Of a stretch of DNA of 64,000 bases, positions 18,843 to 29,164 are shown in pieces. This DNA comes from Sulfuritalea sp. Its GTDB lineage: Bacteria; Pseudomonadota; Gammaproteobacteria; Burkholderiales; Rhodocyclaceae. Location of the stretch: the NCBI GenBank assembly GCA_016712985.1, contig JADJQA010000018.1, positions 1-64,000 on the forward strand. The letters run 5' to 3'. The notes beneath the pieces are model-generated. The model worked only from the letters and a program-made list of their open reading frames with translations. It had not been told where the DNA came from and made no database searches. Positions within the stretch are counted from its first letter, which is position 1; the number at the start of each line of letters is the position of its first letter. Position numbers and translations under genes: made by a program.

Positions 18843-18958
18843 CCGATCCGGCTCCGGAACCGGAAAACAGGCGCGCTCCACCCGGTTTCGCCGATTACAA
18901 TAACGGGTTCCTCCGACGGAACTCATCCCGTCCCTCAAATCTTGAAGCCCCCACGACC

Positions 18959-20986
18959 ATGCCACCGTTCTCCTCCTCTGCAGTTGCCTTTCCGGCCGCG
19001 TCTTTTGGCGCGAGCCTTCCCAACGCCATTCGCGCCCTTGCCATGGATGCGGTGCAAAAGGCCAATTCCGGCCACCCCGGCGCGCCCATGGGCCTGGCGG
19101 AGGTCGCCGAAGTGCTCTGGAATCGCCACCTGCGCCACAATCCGGCGAATCCGCATTGGGTTGACCGCGATCGCTTCGTCTTGTCGAATGGTCATGGCTC
19201 GATGCTGCTGTATGCCCTGTTGCATCTGACCGGCTACGATGTGTCGATCGACGACCTGAAGCAGTTCCGCCAGTGGCACAGCAAGACACCGGGCCACCCC
19301 GAGGTTGGTTACACGCCGGGGGTCGAGACAACTACCGGCCCCCTCGGGCAGGGCTTGAGCAATGCGGTGGGCATGGCGCTGGCGGAGAAGATGCTGGCCA
19401 ACAAGTTCAATCGCCTCGGCCAGAATATCGTCAATCACTACACCTACACCTTCCTCGGCGATGGCTGCCTGATGGAGGGCATCTCGCATGAAGCCTGTTC
19501 GCTGGCCGGCACCTGGGGCCTGTCCAAGCTGATCGCGTTCTATGACGACAACGGCATTTCGATCGACGGCCACGTGGAGGGCTGGTTTACCGACGATACG
19601 CCGCAGCGCTTTGAGGCCTATGGCTGGCAGGTGATCCGCAGCGTCAATGGGCATGATCCGGCCGCCATCGACGCCGCGATTCGGCAGGCCAAGGCAGATT
19701 CGCAGCGGCCGACGCTGATTTGCTGCAAGACGGTGATCGGCATGGGCGCGCCAAACAAGCAAGGTCATCACGAGGTGCACGGCGCGCCCCTGGGTGAAGC
19801 CGAGGTTGCCGCCGCCCGCGAGCAGATTGGCTGGCCGCACGCTCCCTTCGAGATTCCCGGCGAAATTTATGCCGGATGGGATGCGAGAAAGAAGGGCGCA
19901 GCCTGGGAAGCCGCATGGCAGGGCCGCTTCGATGCCTACGCCAAGATCAATCCCGACCTGGCGGCGGAATTCAAGCGCCGCATGGCGGGTAACTTGCCGT
20001 CGAACTGGAGCGAACATGCGGATGCGGTACTTGCCAGGGTCAACGTCAAGGCGGAGAACATAGCGACTCGAAAGGCGTCGCAGGACAGCCTTGAAGCCTT
20101 TGCGCCAATTCTGCCGGAACTGCTGGGTGGGTCGGCGGACCTTACCTGGTCCAATCTCACCAACTGGTCGGGTTCCAAGGCCCTGACGCTCGGCGGTGGC
20201 GGCAACCACATTCATTTCGGGGTGCGTGAATTCGGCATGTCGGCAATCATGAATGGGATCGCGCTGCACGGCGGATTCATCCCCTACGGCGGCACCTTCC
20301 TGATGTTTTCGGATTACGCTCGCAATGCGTTGCGTATGGCGGCGCTGATGAAACAGCGCTCCATCTTTGTGTTTACCCATGAATCGATCGGCCTCGGCGA
20401 AGACGGCCCGACTCACCAGCCGGTGGAGCAGATTGCCAGTCTGCGGCTGATTCCGAACATGGATGTCTGGCGGCCCTGTGACGCCGTGGAATCCGTCGTG
20501 GCGTGGGCCTCGGCGATCGAACACCGCAGCGGGCCAAGCAGCCTGGCCTTTTCCAGGCAGAATCTACCGTTCGTCCAGCGTAGCGCAGCGGCTCTGGCCA
20601 ACGTCCGGCGCGGTGGCTACGTGCTGGCGGATTGCGTCGGAGCACCAAGGGCGGTGGTAATAGCTACGGGCTCCGAAGTGGATCTGGCGCTCAAGGCGCA
20701 GGCGGCACTGGCTGCGGAAGGCATTCCGGTGCGTGTGGTATCCTTCCCGTGCACCAATGTCTTCGACCGGCAGGATGCGGCGTATCGCGCCAGTGTGCTG
20801 CCCAAGGGTGTGGTGCGCGTGGCAGTGGAGGCCGGCGTCAGCGATGGCTGGTACAAGTACGTCGGACTGGAAGGGGCCGTCGTCGGTCTGGACCGCTTCG
20901 GCGAGTCGGCTCCGGCGGGCGTGTTGTTCAAGGAGTTCGGCTTTACCGTCGAAAACGTGGTGGTGACGGTAAAACAACTAATCTAG
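18959..20986 (+). CDS. tkt: Transketolase
   Basis: 675 aa, intact. Transfers two-carbon units between sugar phosphates in the Calvin and pentose phosphate pathways, using thiamine diphosphate. Motifs: the N-terminal NAIRALAMDAVQKANSGHPG, GPLGQGLSNAVGMALAEK, the ThDP motif GDGCLMEGISHEA, and FTHESIGLGEDGPTHQPVEQ. The ATG at 18959 has no clear ribosome site; ATG 19043 (MDAVQK) would be too late. It lies between prkB and gap; the 116-bp gap before it contains a small CCGGCTCCGGAACCGG palindrome. Confidence 0.95.
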   Translation: MPPFSSSAVAFPAASFGASLPNAIRALAMDAVQKANSGHPGAPMGLAEVAEVLWNRHLRHNPANPHWVDRDRFVLSNGHGSMLLYALLHLTGYDVSIDDLKQFRQWHSKTPGHPEVGYTPGVETTTGPLGQGLSNAVGMALAEKMLANKFNRLGQNIVNHYTYTFLGDGCLMEGISHEACSLAGTWGLSKLIAFYDDNGISIDGHVEGWFTDDTPQRFEAYGWQVIRSVNGHDPAAIDAAIRQAKADSQRPTLICCKTVIGMGAPNKQGHHEVHGAPLGEAEVAAAREQIGWPHAPFEIPGEIYAGWDARKKGAAWEAAWQGRFDAYAKINPDLAAEFKRRMAGNLPSNWSEHADAVLARVNVKAENIATRKASQDSLEAFAPILPELLGGSADLTWSNLTNWSGSKALTLGGGGNHIHFGVREFGMSAIMNGIALHGGFIPYGGTFLMFSDYARNALRMAALMKQRSIFVFTHESIGLGEDGPTHQPVEQIASLRLIPNMDVWRPCDAVESVVAWASAIEHRSGPSSLAFSRQNLPFVQRSAAALANVRRGGYVLADCVGAPRAVVIATGSEVDLALKAQAALAAEGIPVRVVSFPCTNVFDRQDAAYRASVLPKGVVRVAVEAGVSDGWYKYVGLEGAVVGLDRFGESAPAGVLFKEFGFTVENVVVTVKQLI

Positions 20987-21009
20987 TTTCTTTTTTCAGG
21001 AGTTTCGGC

Positions 21010-22008
21010 ATGACGATCAAAGTTGGCATCAACGGGTTTGGCCGCATCGGGCGCATGGTGTTTCGCGCCGCGATCAAGGATTTCTCTGACATCGAGGTCG
21101 TTGGCATCAACGACCTGCTCGAACCGGATTACCTGGCATATATGCTGAAGTTCGACTCGGTGCATGGCCGCTTCAAGGGCGAGGTTTCGGTCGACGGCTC
21201 GACGCTGGTGGTCAACGGCAAGAAGATCCGCCTGACCGCGGTCAAGGATCCGGCGGAGTTGAAGTGGAATGAAGTCGGCGCCGACATCGTCGTCGAGTCC
21301 ACCGGCCTGTTCCTGACCAAGGACACCGGCGCCAAGCACATCGCCGCCGGCGCCAAGAAAGTCATCATGTCGGCGCCGTCGAAGGATGACACCCCGATGT
21401 TCGTATACGGCGTGAACGACAAGACCTATGCCGGCCAGACCATTATTTCTAATGCATCGTGCACCACCAACTGCCTGGCTCCCGTGGCCAAGGTGCTCAA
21501 CGACGCCTTTGGCATCAAGCGCGGCCTGATGACTACCGTGCATGCCGCCACTGCGACGCAGAAGACCGTCGATGGCCCGTCCAACAAGGACTGGCGCGGC
21601 GGCCGTGGCATTCTCGAGAACATCATTCCCTCATCGACCGGCGCCGCCAAGGCAGTTGGCGTGGTGATACCGGAACTCAACAAGAAGATCACCGGCATGG
21701 CCTTCCGCGTGCCGACCTCCGACGTCTCGGTAGTCGATCTGACAGTGGAACTCAACAAGCCCGCCACCTACGACGAGATCTGCGCCGCGATGAAGGCCGC
21801 CTCGGAAGGTCCCATGAAGGGTGTGCTTGGGTACACCAAAGAGAAGGTTGTCGCCACCGATTTCCGCGGCGAGAGCTGCACCTCGGTGTTCGATGCCGAT
21901 GCCGGTATTGCGCTCGACAGCACCTTCGTCAAGGTCGTGTCCTGGTACGACAACGAGTGGGGCTATTCCTGCAAGGTGCTTGAGATGGTCCGCGTGATGG
22001 CGAAGTAA
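21010..22008 (+). CDS. gap: Glyceraldehyde-3-phosphate dehydrogenase, type I
   Basis: 332 aa, intact. Reduces 1,3-bisphosphoglycerate in the Calvin direction, or runs in glycolysis. NAD-binding GINGFGRIGRMVFR is at the N-terminus, catalytic Cys in SNASCTTNCLAP near residue 150, and WYDNEWGYSCKV at the C-terminus. The ATG at 21010 follows TCAGGAG and lies 23 bp after tkt, so they are co-transcribed. Cofactor preference is not decided. pgk, the usual next gene, is absent. Confidence 0.95.
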   Translation: MTIKVGINGFGRIGRMVFRAAIKDFSDIEVVGINDLLEPDYLAYMLKFDSVHGRFKGEVSVDGSTLVVNGKKIRLTAVKDPAELKWNEVGADIVVESTGLFLTKDTGAKHIAAGAKKVIMSAPSKDDTPMFVYGVNDKTYAGQTIISNASCTTNCLAPVAKVLNDAFGIKRGLMTTVHAATATQKTVDGPSNKDWRGGRGILENIIPSSTGAAKAVGVVIPELNKKITGMAFRVPTSDVSVVDLTVELNKPATYDEICAAMKAASEGPMKGVLGYTKEKVVATDFRGESCTSVFDADAGIALDSTFVKVVSWYDNEWGYSCKVLEMVRVMAK

Positions 22009-22134
22009 GGGCGCCAGGAAAGATTCACCGCCAGGGCGCCAGGAACACCGGTTTGCGGCAGCAACGGGGCACAAGGTTTATACACGTTGTTCGCGTTCCC
22101 GGTGAACTGGTGATCTGGCGGTGAAGGCCCTTTG

Positions 22135-22200
22135 ATGAATGTCAGCAAGCCTGTCGCTGACCTGGTCCCCGGCAAGCGCATCCTGACCATCTCAGTATGA
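22135..22200 (+). other. 21-codon open frame, possible pgk 5' scar
   Basis: In the 232-bp gap between gap and pyk, ATG 22135 opens MNVSKPVADLVPGKRILTIS and stops at 22200. It resembles the N-terminus of phosphoglycerate kinase (xDLxLxGKRVLIR), the gene often found at this place. The similarity is short and could be chance. Upstream of it (22015-22045) is a CACCGCCAGGGCGCCAGGAA sequence of dispersed-repeat type. Confidence 0.2.
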
Positions 22201-22240
22201 AACTGCCGCGCGCGACAGGCCAAAGCCAGGCGACAATCCC

Positions 22241-23710
22241 ATGACCATGCAGCGCGCGACCAAGATCGTCGCTACCCTTGGACCGGCATCCAATACTCCG
22301 CAACGGCTCGCCGAACTGGTCGCTGCCGGCATCGATGTGGTGCGCCTGAATTTTTCCCACGGCACGGCGGATGACCACCAGAAGCGTGTCGTCATGCTGC
22401 GTGAGGCCGCGCAAAGCGCCGGTCGCACGGTTGGCGTGATGGCCGACCTGCAAGGACCGAAAATCCGTATCGGCAAGTTCGCCGCCGGTTCGGTCTTCAT
22501 CAAGGCGGGACAGAGCTTCCTACTCGACGCGGCCTGCGCGCTCGGCAATGACGAACGGGTAGGTCTCGACTATCCCGAACTGATCGATGACGTCAGCGTT
22601 GGCGATGTGCTGCTGCTTGACGACGGTCGCACGGTTTTCGATATCGAGCGCATCGAAGGCAGCGAAATCCACTGCCGCAACCGCCATGACGGCGAGCTGT
22701 CCAACAACAAGGGCATCAACAAGCAGGGCGGCGGATTGTCGGCGCCAGCGCTGACGTCCAAGGACATGGCGGACATCAAGACAGCGGCCGCGCTGAATGT
22801 CGATTACGTTGCCGTGTCCTTCCCCAAGTCCGGGGCCGACATGCGCCAGGCGCGCGAATTGTTGTGCGAAGCCGGCTCCGACGCCCTGCTGGTGGCCAAG
22901 ATCGAGCGCGTGGAGGCGGTCGCGAATCTTGACGACATCCTGCATGCCACGGACGGCATCATGGTGGCGCGCGGCGATCTCGCGGTCGAGGTCGGCGATG
23001 CGGCGGTGCCGGCGCTGCAAAAGCACATGATCCGCATGGCACGCGAGCACAACCGCTTTGCCATCACCGCCACGCAGATGATGGAGTCGATGATTGCCAG
23101 CCCGGTGCCAACTCGCGCCGAGGTATCGGATGTCGCCAATGCGGTGCTCGACGGCACCGATGCCGTGATGCTGTCAGCCGAGACCGCCTCGGGCGCCTAT
23201 CCGGTGCAGGCGGTCGAAGCTATGGTGCGGGTGTGTTTCGCTGCGGAAAGGTCGCAGACCATTGCGCTCCAGACCGATGCACTCGACAAGCAGTTTCACG
23301 AGCAGGCGTTCAAGCGCATCGATCAGTCGATCTCGATGGCGGCGATATTCACCGCCTTTCATCTCAAGGTGAAGGCCATTGCCACGTTGACCGAGTCGGG
23401 TTCGACCACAATCTGGATGAGCCGGATCAATTCCGGCGTGCCGATCTACGCGCTGACGCCGCGCATCCGCACCCGCTATCGCGTCAGCATCTACCGCGGC
23501 GTCTATCCCTTGCTGACCAAGTACATCGCCACGGACCGCGATGAATTGCTGTGGCAGGCCGAGGACATCCTGATCGCGGCCGGCGCGGTGGAAGCAGGCG
23601 ATCTGATCGTGCTCACCATCGGCGAGCCGATCGGCAAGGCGGGTTGCACCAACACCATGAAACTGGTCAAGGTCGGCGAGTACCGCCGGCCAAAACCGGC
23701 GCCCGGGTAA
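22241..23710 (+). CDS. pyk: Pyruvate kinase
   Basis: 489 aa, intact. Converts phosphoenolpyruvate and ADP to pyruvate and ATP. Motifs: TKIVATLGPASNTPQRL, VVRLNFSHGTADDH, ADLQGPKIRIG, the metal/substrate segment AVSFPKSGADM, LLVAKIERVEAV, GIMVARGDLAVEV and DGTDAVMLSAETASG. It starts at ATG 22241; 22247 (MQRATK) is an alternative. It lies in the same direction as gap and purC, 15 bp before purC. Confidence 0.95.
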   Translation: MTMQRATKIVATLGPASNTPQRLAELVAAGIDVVRLNFSHGTADDHQKRVVMLREAAQSAGRTVGVMADLQGPKIRIGKFAAGSVFIKAGQSFLLDAACALGNDERVGLDYPELIDDVSVGDVLLLDDGRTVFDIERIEGSEIHCRNRHDGELSNNKGINKQGGGLSAPALTSKDMADIKTAAALNVDYVAVSFPKSGADMRQARELLCEAGSDALLVAKIERVEAVANLDDILHATDGIMVARGDLAVEVGDAAVPALQKHMIRMAREHNRFAITATQMMESMIASPVPTRAEVSDVANAVLDGTDAVMLSAETASGAYPVQAVEAMVRVCFAAERSQTIALQTDALDKQFHEQAFKRIDQSISMAAIFTAFHLKVKAIATLTESGSTTIWMSRINSGVPIYALTPRIRTRYRVSIYRGVYPLLTKYIATDRDELLWQAEDILIAAGAVEAGDLIVLTIGEPIGKAGCTNTMKLVKVGEYRRPKPAPG

Positions 23711-23725
23711 GGCAAGCGGATTGCC

Positions 23726-24616
23726 ATGTCCCTGTTCGAATCCAGCATCGGAAGCCTGCCGCTGCTCGGCCGCGGCAAGGTGCGCGACATCTATGCGGTG
23801 GGCGAGGACAAGCTGCTGATCGTCACCACCGATCGCCTGTCGGCCTTTGATGTGGTTTTGCCGGATCCGATTCCAGGGCAAGGGCGCGGTTCTTACTGCG
23901 GTGGCCAACTTCTGGTTCGGCAAGCTGGCCCATGTCGTGCCCAGCCAGTTGACGGGGATTGATCCCGAGGCCGTGGTAGTGGGCGACGGGGAAAGGGTCC
24001 AGGTGCGCGGTCGCGCGCTGGTGGTCAAGCGCCTGAAACCGCTGCCGATCGAAGCGGTAGCGCGCGGCTACCTGATCGGATCGGGCTGGAAGGACTATCA
24101 GGCCAGCGGCGCGGTTTGCGGCATCGCGCTGCCGCCAGGCCTGAAAATGGCCCAGCAACTGCCGGAACCGCTGTTCACTCCGGCGACCAAGGCCGCTATG
24201 GGTGAGCATGACGAGAACATCGACTACGCCAGCGTCGAAAGGCTGATCGGCCCCGCACTGGCGAAGATGGTCAAGCAAACCACCCTGCGTCTGTATCGCG
24301 AGGCGGCAGCCTTGCGCGCTTGCGCGGCATCATCATCGCCGACACCAAGTTCGAGTTCGGCCAGGACGAGGACGGCCGCCTGCACCTGATCGACGAAGTG
24401 CTGACCCCGGATTCCTCGCGTTTCTGGCCGGCCGACCAGTACCAGGAAGGCAGCAACCCGCCGTCCTACGACAAGCAGTACGTCCGCGACTACCTGGAAA
24501 CCCTGGACTGGAACAAGCAGGCGCCGGGACCGAAGCTGCCGCAAGACATCATTGACAAGACCGCCGCCAACTATCGTGAAGCGCCGACCCGCCTGACCGG
24601 CGCGCAGAAGGTCTGA
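23726..24616 (+). CDS. purC: SAICAR synthetase, two frameshifts
   Basis: Joins aspartate to CAIR in purine synthesis. Joined frames give about 296 aa: GRGKVRDIYAVGEDKLLIV, TDRLSAFDVVLPDPIPG, GKGAVLTAVANFWF, AVARGYLIGSGWKDYQ, and after the second break IIIADTKFEFGQDEDG and DEVLTPDSSRFWPADQY. The first break (about 23877) is one extra G in CCAGGGCAAG; the second (about 24310) is one missing G in GCCTTGCGCG. Both are short G-run indels in a gene needed for purine synthesis, which points to sequencing error. It is often linked to pyk and fba in this group; fba is absent here. Confidence 0.92.
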
Positions 24617-24638
24617 TTTGCCCGGCGAAATCCGTCCG

Positions 24639-25451
24639 ATGAATGATTCCAGCGCCAACTCCCTGGCGCCGACCGCAACGGATGCCATCCCGCCGGGCTC
24701 CGCAGGGAACATTGCTCTTCCCAACGTCCGCCGCATCGGCTTTGACGCGCCCTTGAAATGGCTCGGACTGGGCTGGGCGGATCTCTGGCGGCAACCGGCG
24801 GCAAGCCTGTTCTATGGTGTCGCCATCGCCGCGGGCGGCGCCGTCATGCTCGGCCTTACGGTGCGCCTGCCCTATCTGTTTGCCGCCGCCGTCACCGGCT
24901 TCGTGCTCGTCGCACCGATGTTTGCAGCGGGGCTCTACGAACTCTCGCGCCGCTATCTCGCCGGTGAACCTGCCTCGCTTGTCCAGTCCATGCTGGCCTG
25001 GCAGCGCAACCCTTCCGGCCTGGTCGGCTTCGGCCTGCTGTCGATCCTCGTGGGCACGGCATGGCAACTGGTGTCGGTGGTGATCCTGGCCCTGTTCTAC
25101 AAGGGCACCGCAATGGTGCCGATGGACATGATGATCGAAGTGGTGGTCGATCCGCGGCATTACATGATGTTCGTCGTCTACCTGTGCGCAGGCGCCGTGC
25201 TGGCCGCCCTCGTTTTCGCCCTCAGCGTGGTCTCGGTGCCGATGCTGGTTGACCGCCGTTGCGGCCTGCTGTGCGCGCTGGAGACGAGCATCGACGCGGT
25301 GGCGGAGAACCCGTTGCCTTTGGCTTTCTGGGCTTTCATCATCATGCTGCTGTGCGGCCTGGGTTTTGCCACCGTGCTGTTCGGGCTGATAGTTGTCCTG
25401 CCCTGGCTGGGCCACGCGAGTTTTCACGCCTACAAAGATCTGGTCGAATAG
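24639..25451 (+). CDS. DUF2189 integral membrane protein
   Basis: About 270 aa from the ATG at 24639 (MNDSSANSLAPTAT); 24618 would add seven residues. The segment RRIGFDAPLKWLGLGWADLW marks the DUF2189 family, followed by six hydrophobic segments (for example SLFYGVAIAAGGAVMLGL, LVGFGLLSILVGTAWQLV, FATVLFGLIVVLPWLG). It is an inner-membrane protein of unknown role. It follows purC by 22 bp and may be co-transcribed. Confidence 0.85.
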   Translation: MNDSSANSLAPTATDAIPPGSAGNIALPNVRRIGFDAPLKWLGLGWADLWRQPAASLFYGVAIAAGGAVMLGLTVRLPYLFAAAVTGFVLVAPMFAAGLYELSRRYLAGEPASLVQSMLAWQRNPSGLVGFGLLSILVGTAWQLVSVVILALFYKGTAMVPMDMMIEVVVDPRHYMMFVVYLCAGAVLAALVFALSVVSVPMLVDRRCGLLCALETSIDAVAENPLPLAFWAFIIMLLCGLGFATVLFGLIVVLPWLGHASFHAYKDLVE

Positions 25452-25564
25452 TCGGTCATTGGTGCGATAAGGCACTCGCAAGCCCGAGGCAGGACGCGTC
25501 GTTGCGGTCGTTCCGCAACGGTTGGGGCAAAATGCGGGCTCTCATCCATAAGAATCCCAAGCCC

Positions 25565-27628
25565 ATGAACCCCCTGCTCGATTTCAGCGGTCTGCCCCGC
25601 TTCGACGCTGTTCAGCCCGAACACGTCACTCCCGCCATCCGCGAACTGCTCGATGAAAACCGCTCGTTGGTCGAGCGCCTGGTTGCCCCGGCAACCGTCG
25701 CCAGTTGGGACGCCTTCGTCCAACCGATGCTCGATGCCGGCGAGCGGCTGTCGCGCGCCTGGGGGGTCGTCGGCCATCTGCATTCGGTCAATGATGTGCC
25801 GCCATGGCGCGAGGCCTACAACGCGATGCTGCCCGAGGTATCGAGTTTTTATGCCGACCTCGGACAAAACCTTGCGCTGTTCGCCAAATTCAAGGCACTG
25901 GCCGCCGATCCCGGCTTTGCCGCCTTGTCGTCGGCCCGGCGCCGCGTCGTTGAAAACGACTTGCGCGACTTCCGGCTATCGGGTGCGGAATTGCCCGAGG
26001 AGCGCAAGCCGCGCTTCAAGGAAATCCAGGAGGAGTTGTCGGCACTGGGCGCGAAGTTCTCCGAGAACGTGCTCGATGCCACCAATGCCCATGCCGAATG
26101 GATCGAGGACGAAGCTGACCTCGCTGGCCTGCCGGGCGACGCCAAAGCGGCGGCCAGAGCGGCCGCAGAGAAGGATGGCGAGTCTGCCATACGCGCGGGC
26201 TGGAAGTTCACCTTGCATGCGCCGTCCTACATTCCCGTGCTGCAGTTTTGCGATAACCGCGAACTGCGCGCACGCATGTACCGCGCCTACGCCACGCGAG
26301 CTTCCGAGTTTGGCCCCGAGGGGCGGAACAACGGCCCGCTGATCGACCGCCTGCTCGCGCTACGTCATGAAGAAGCGCGAATGCTGGGGTATGCGAACTT
26401 CGCCGAGGTCTCGCTCGCCACCAAGATGGCCGACACGCCGGCCCAGGTCGCCGCTTTCCAGCGCGACATGGCGGCCAAGGCGCGCTCCTTTGCCGAGAGG
26501 GACATCGCCGAGCTGCGGGATTTTGCCAAGGATGAACTTGGCATGCCGACGCTGGAAAGCTGGGATCTCGCCTGGGCCTCGGAAAAGCTCAAGCAGGCGC
26601 GCTACAGCTTCTCCGACGACGAAGTGAAGCAGTACTTCCCGGAGCCGAAGGTGCTGGCCGGGCTGTTCCGCGTCATCGAGGCCTTGTTTGCGGTCCGCCT
26701 GACGCCGGACATTGCTCCGGTGTGGCATCCCGCTGTGCGCTTCTTTCGCATCGAGCGCGCCGGCAAGCTGATCGGCCAGTTCTATCTCGATCTGTATGCG
26801 CGCGAAACCAAGCGTGGCGGCGCCTGGATGGACGAGGCGATCACCCGGCGCCGTGTCGCGGGCGGCTTGCAGACGCCGGTGGCTTACCTCAACTGCAACT
26901 TCCCGGCGCCCCTGGACGCGGCTGGCAAGCCCGCCACCTTCAGCCACGATGATGTCATCACGCTGTTCCATGAATGCGGCCACGGTCTGCACCATCTGCT
27001 GACGCAGGTGGACGAGCTGCCGGTGTCGGGCATCCATGGCGTCGAATGGGATGCCGTGGAGTTGCCAAGCCAGTTCATGGAAAACTTCTGCTGGGAATGG
27101 GATGTACTGAGCGGCATGACCGCCCATGCCGAAACCGGGGCGCCGCTGCCGCGCCCGCTCTATGACAAGATGATCGCGGCGAAGAATTTCCAGAGCGGTT
27201 TGCAGACCCTGCGGCAGATTGAATTCGGTTTGTTCGATCTGTTGCTGCACAGCAAGTTCGTGCCAGGGGCCGGCACGGGTTTCATGGACTTGCTGGCCGG
27301 GGTGCGCCGCGAAGTGGCGGTGCTGACGCCGCCCGAGTGGAACCGTTTCCCGCACAGTTTCTCGCACATTTTCGGCGGCGGCTATGCGGCGGGTTACTAC
27401 AGCTACAAGTGGGCCGAAGTGCTTTCCGCCGACGCCTATGAGGTCTTCGAAGAAGCCGCGAAGGCCGGTGGCAGCACACTCGATGCTGCCACCGGCGAGC
27501 GCTTCTGGCGCGAGATTCTGTCCGTCGGCGGTTCGCGCCCGGCACTCGAATCCTTCAAGGCGTTCCGCGGTCGCGAGCCGCAACCCGATGCTTTGCTGCG
27601 GCATCACGGGATGACTGTGGCGGCCTGA
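25565..27628 (+). CDS. prlC: Oligopeptidase A (M3 metallopeptidase)
   Basis: 687 aa from ATG 25565 (MNPLLDFSGLPRFDAVQPEH); ATG 25532 is a weaker alternative. Cytosolic zinc peptidase that finishes degradation of peptides, including cleaved signal peptides. The zinc motif HECGH lies in ITLFHECGHGLHHLL near residue 460, with the third ligand in ELPSQFMENFCWEW. FSHIFGGGYAAGYYSYKWAE is the conserved C-terminal substrate region. Intact, normal length. Confidence 0.93.
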   Translation: MNPLLDFSGLPRFDAVQPEHVTPAIRELLDENRSLVERLVAPATVASWDAFVQPMLDAGERLSRAWGVVGHLHSVNDVPPWREAYNAMLPEVSSFYADLGQNLALFAKFKALAADPGFAALSSARRRVVENDLRDFRLSGAELPEERKPRFKEIQEELSALGAKFSENVLDATNAHAEWIEDEADLAGLPGDAKAAARAAAEKDGESAIRAGWKFTLHAPSYIPVLQFCDNRELRARMYRAYATRASEFGPEGRNNGPLIDRLLALRHEEARMLGYANFAEVSLATKMADTPAQVAAFQRDMAAKARSFAERDIAELRDFAKDELGMPTLESWDLAWASEKLKQARYSFSDDEVKQYFPEPKVLAGLFRVIEALFAVRLTPDIAPVWHPAVRFFRIERAGKLIGQFYLDLYARETKRGGAWMDEAITRRRVAGGLQTPVAYLNCNFPAPLDAAGKPATFSHDDVITLFHECGHGLHHLLTQVDELPVSGIHGVEWDAVELPSQFMENFCWEWDVLSGMTAHAETGAPLPRPLYDKMIAAKNFQSGLQTLRQIEFGLFDLLLHSKFVPGAGTGFMDLLAGVRREVAVLTPPEWNRFPHSFSHIFGGGYAAGYYSYKWAEVLSADAYEVFEEAAKAGGSTLDAATGERFWREILSVGGSRPALESFKAFRGREPQPDALLRHHGMTVAA

Positions 27629-27749
27629 TTCGCCGCTGCCAGTCACGCAACACTTTGAAACGCAGCCGCCCGATGCTGCCGATCTCAGCAGTCATTCGGC
27701 CCATGCTATCATCAGCACTCGGTTATATTTCCGGCATCGTGGAGCACCC

Positions 27750-29086
27750 ATGACGACTCATATTCCTGCCCTGACCCCAGCCAGTCGCGAAGGCCGTTCC
27801 TTCCGATTGCTCACCATCGCGGCATTTATTGCCGTGATGTTCGCACCGACCGCGTACGCACAGGCCCCTGCCGCGGCAGCCGGCGTGGTAGCGGCGCCGT
27901 CTCCCGCCCAGTTGGAGAAACTGGTCGACCGGATCGCGCTATACCCGGACGACCTTGTTTCGATCATCCTGCCGGCGTCGATCAATCCCTTGCAACTCGT
28001 TCAGGCGGAGCGGTTCCTGCAAAAGCGCAAGGCCGATCCGAAGGCGCCGGTCGACGAAAGATGGGACGATGCGGTGAAGTCCTTGCTCAACTATCCCGAG
28101 GTCGTCAAGGCCATGAGCGCCGATCTCGACTGGACGTCCGCACTGGGTGAGGCCGTTGTCGCCGACCAGGGTGCGGTACTCGAGGCGATCCAGGTGTTCC
28201 GCCGCAAGACGCAGGCGGTCGGCAATCTCAAGTCCGACGCCAAGCAGACCGTTGTGGTCGAGAAGGAAGTCATCCAGATCGTCCCCGCGGATCCGCAAGT
28301 GATCTACGTGCCGCAGTACAACCCGGCCACCGTGGTGGTCTCTGGCGGATATTCGTCGTGGGGCTACTATCCGGCGCCCTACCCGGTCTACTACTACCCT
28401 TATCCTCCCGGTGCTGCCTTCGCCACCGGCTTGATCTGGGGTGCCGCCATCGGCGCGGCATGGAGCGGCAACCGTTACAACTCCAACTGGGCTGGGGCGG
28501 TAACAACGACATCAACATCAACAACAGCACCAACATCAATCGCGGTGGAAATACCGTCAATCGGCCTGGTACCGGTACGGGTCAGCGGCCGGGTGCCGGA
28601 GCTGGCTCCGGTTCAAGCCAATGGAAGCCCAACAAGCAACCGGGGCAGGTCAGCGGTTCCATCGGCAAGCCTTCGGGCGGTCGCGTCGGTGACGCCGGTG
28701 GTAGTGGCTTCGGCGGTGGGTCGCGCCCATCTACGCAGCCGGCGGGTGGCGTTGGTGGCGGTGGCTCCGGCGGCGGGTCTCGTCCCTCGACGCAGCCTGC
28801 GGGTGGTGGCCGCGATTACGGTGGCGGCGCCTTCGGCGGCAGTAGCGCTTCGGGTCGCCAGACGCAGATGGATAGCTCGCGTGGTGCCGCGAGCCGCAGT
28901 TCGATGTCGGGCGCAGGAGGCGGCGGGCGGTCCGGCGCTAGCGCGGGCAGTTTCGGTGGTGGTGGCGGTGCACGGGCCAGCGGTGGTGGCGGTGGCGGCG
29001 GTGCCCGTGCCGGCGGTGGCGGCGGCGGCGGCGGGGGCGGTGGCGGTGGTGGTGGTGGCGGCCGTGGCGGCGGCGGACGTCGCTAG
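27750..29086 (+). CDS. DUF3300 secreted protein with Gly-rich tail, one frameshift
   Basis: About 445 residues in the joined frame. A signal peptide (FAVMFAPTAYAQA region) precedes a DUF3300 domain with ALYPDDLVSIILPASINPL, FLQKRKADPKAPVDERWD and YVPQYNPATVV, then YPAPYPVYYYPYPPG. After one indel near 28498 the frame gives NNDININNSTNINRGGNT and a long low-complexity Gly/Ser/Arg tail ending in an almost pure glycine run. DUF3300 proteins are envelope proteins of unknown function usually paired with DUF2950, as here. The repeats of the tail make the length hard to trust. Confidence 0.82.
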
Positions 29087-29164
29087 GAGGTGACCATGAA
29101 TCCCATGCCTGCAATCAACATTGTGACGATACTCATGAACCTATTTGCTTGAATCAAGGCCTGC

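Noticed and set aside
18935..20524. 529-residue open frame opposite transketolase
   Set aside because: Antisense shadow; composition is Arg/His/Gly-rich without domains.
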